DNA of 64,000 bases from Sceloporus undulatus (lineage: Eukaryota; Chordata; Lepidosauria; Squamata; Phrynosomatidae), in assembly GCF_019175285.1 (NCBI RefSeq), contig NC_056528.1:22567802-22631801 (forward strand), written 5' to 3'. Shown here one piece after another: positions 63,545-64,000 of this stretch. The notes beneath the pieces were generated by a model that was not told where the DNA came from, did not search any database, and saw only the letters and a list, made by a program, of their open reading frames with translations. Made by a program: the position numbers and the translations under genes. Position 1 is the stretch's first letter. Each line of letters begins with the position of its first letter.

Positions 63545-64000
63545 CTCTGAAGTCATGGGGGGGGCTTCTGTGGATGGAAGAGTTCCTGTCAATGCTCAGA
63601 GACCTATGGTGGTCATAGTTGATTCCCTGTTATGCGGGACAAAAGTTGTGGGGTGCAAGTCTGCTAAGATGTCTCAAGAGAGATCTCCCAGAGGTGATCA
63701 GTGTTGTAACACAGAGGCTGACAAGAATCATCAAGTCCCCTGACTGTTACACCTTCCTTCAGATCCACGTAGGAACAAATGATACTGAAGATGTAGCCCA
63801 GAATGTATTACAAGGGCTCTTGGGGTGCAGGTTGTAATTTCATTGCTCCTTCCTGTTGAAGGACGTGATCCAGAAAGAGGGAGAAGAATCCTAGAAATAA
63901 ATGTGGCTCCACAGGTGGTGCTGTAAGGGATTGAGCCTCACAGCAGTTGTTAATAATGTGTTTGATTGGAGTTTCACCAAAAAAAATCCAATCAGGAAGG
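56176..64000 (-). CDS. AK8: AK8, adenylate kinase 8, 3' part of gene (partial, two coding exons in window)
   Basis: AK8 is a two-domain nucleoside-monophosphate kinase that transfers phosphate between adenine nucleotides; mouse loss-of-function is known to cause ciliary hydrocephalus. The window holds the last two coding exons, 57780-57860 and 56176-56419, covering the LID and C-terminal helices of the second kinase domain. The segment [12 protein letters not shown] matches human [12 protein letters not shown]. The reading ends at TGA 56176-56178 after [18 protein letters not shown]. The P-loops and the rest of the gene should lie beyond 64000; nothing between 57861 and 64000 looked like another exon. 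The gene is convergent with GTF3C4. ATTAAA-type poly(A) candidates exist near 55882 and 55688 (minus strand), unproven. Confidence 0.93.
56925..57612 (-). mobile_element. CR1 LINE 3' end with long ORF2 remnant
   Basis: The minus frame 57012-57575 keeps 187 codons open: [60 protein letters not shown] and [20 protein letters not shown]. The 3' UTR ends with ATTCTATTATTTTATGATTC-type terminal repeats at 56925-56950. It is the best preserved CR1 here and lies in the last AK8 intron. Confidence 0.88.
57780..57860 (-). CDS. AK8: AK8 penultimate coding exon (LID region)
   Basis: Eighty-one nt encode [20 protein letters not shown] then DPVTGE with split Arg codons at both ends, matching human [27 protein letters not shown]. 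Acceptor GCCCAACAG, donor GTAAGAAG. Confidence 0.95.
58487..58668. mobile_element. Foldback MITE, complete
   Basis: Left end GGCCGCATCCACACTGAAGA, right end TTCTCCAGTGTGGACGCAGC; the whole element folds on itself with the central hinge near AGAGCTGAGCC. Same family as 38806 and 40130. Confidence 0.75.
59215..59700. other. Single-copy AT-rich block, candidate conserved noncoding element
   Basis: ATCCATTCCAAATTAATGGA then AATCAACTTGTATGGG and later AAATGTTTAGAGATAATGAC. No repeats and no exon; it lies in an AK8 intron. Confidence 0.3.
60638..60745 (-). mobile_element. SINE fragment
   Basis: On plus: TTTGCTCAATATCACACAGT and AACAATTTGAACCCTGGACT, the reversed body and box B region of a tRNA-SINE. 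Confidence 0.4.
60746..63000. other. AK8 intron: no recognised element
   Basis: Unique-looking sequence; 62030-62300 is compositionally smooth and may be conserved, but nothing can be named. Confidence 0.3.
63340..63380 (+). mobile_element. CR1 3' terminal fragment
   Basis: GTGGTCTCTTCCAACTCTAT then GATTCTATGATT, the CR1 end signature, preceded by a 104-codon open frame of unknown origin. Confidence 0.6.
63511..63543. repeat. (AAT)n microsatellite
   Basis: About eleven perfect AAT units. Confidence 0.95.
63590..64000 (+). mobile_element. CR1 LINE ORF1 (esterase-like) fragment
   Basis: Pieces read [14 protein letters not shown] and [14 protein letters not shown], matching the GDSL-like esterase of CR1 ORF1 (GDSLLRGT ... 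IHVGTNDT). The GDS serine block reads VDS. Frames are broken; the copy runs off the right edge. Confidence 0.65.

Noticed and set aside
1-64000. CRISPR array, operon or prokaryotic signals
   Set aside because: The direct repeats are microsatellites, MITEs or a target duplication; gene structure is that of a vertebrate.

Overview
The window is vertebrate nuclear DNA, most likely from a squamate reptile. Three host genes with GT-AG introns sit in a conserved order. The repeats are a squamate-type mix: CR1, L1, L2-like and RTE/BovB LINEs, tRNA-derived SINEs, hAT-like and Tigger-like MITEs, and abundant foldback MITEs. BovB with the SINE types favours a lizard or snake, but the species cannot be fixed by eye. 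There are two assembly gaps, of 400 and 10 N.

Layout. Positions 1-39140, minus strand: DDX31 (DEAD-box RNA helicase 31). Seventeen coding exons carry the N-terminus and the whole helicase core, from the Q motif to motif VI; the last exons lie left of the window. About 39060-40110: a GC-rich, CpG-rich divergent promoter with two inverted ZNF143/Staf-type motifs. Positions 39796-49796, plus strand: GTF3C4 (TFIIIC 90 kDa subunit), complete in five coding exons giving 796 codons, with a probable poly(A) signal at 53515. Positions 56176-64000, minus strand: the last two coding exons of AK8 (adenylate kinase 8), tail-to-tail with GTF3C4; the rest lies to the right. I recall the same order (DDX31-GTF3C4-AK8) on human 9q34.

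The genes serve unrelated basic functions: nucleolar RNA remodelling, RNA polymerase III initiation, and nucleotide balance in ciliated cells. Only DDX31 and GTF3C4 are likely to share regulation, through their common promoter.

Most remaining DNA is intronic or intergenic repeat. The most notable element is a 5'-truncated L1 (10655-12931) inside a CR1 in a DDX31 intron, flanked by a 107-bp direct duplication. Other points for a second look are a frame conflict at a homopolymer in DDX31 exon 2, MITEs of one foldback family on both sides of the shared promoter, a perfect 34-bp inverted repeat framing the N gap, and unique AT-rich blocks that look like conserved noncoding elements. I found no new molecular system. 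Coordinates and splice sites were read by hand from frame, splice consensus and remembered orthologue sequences.
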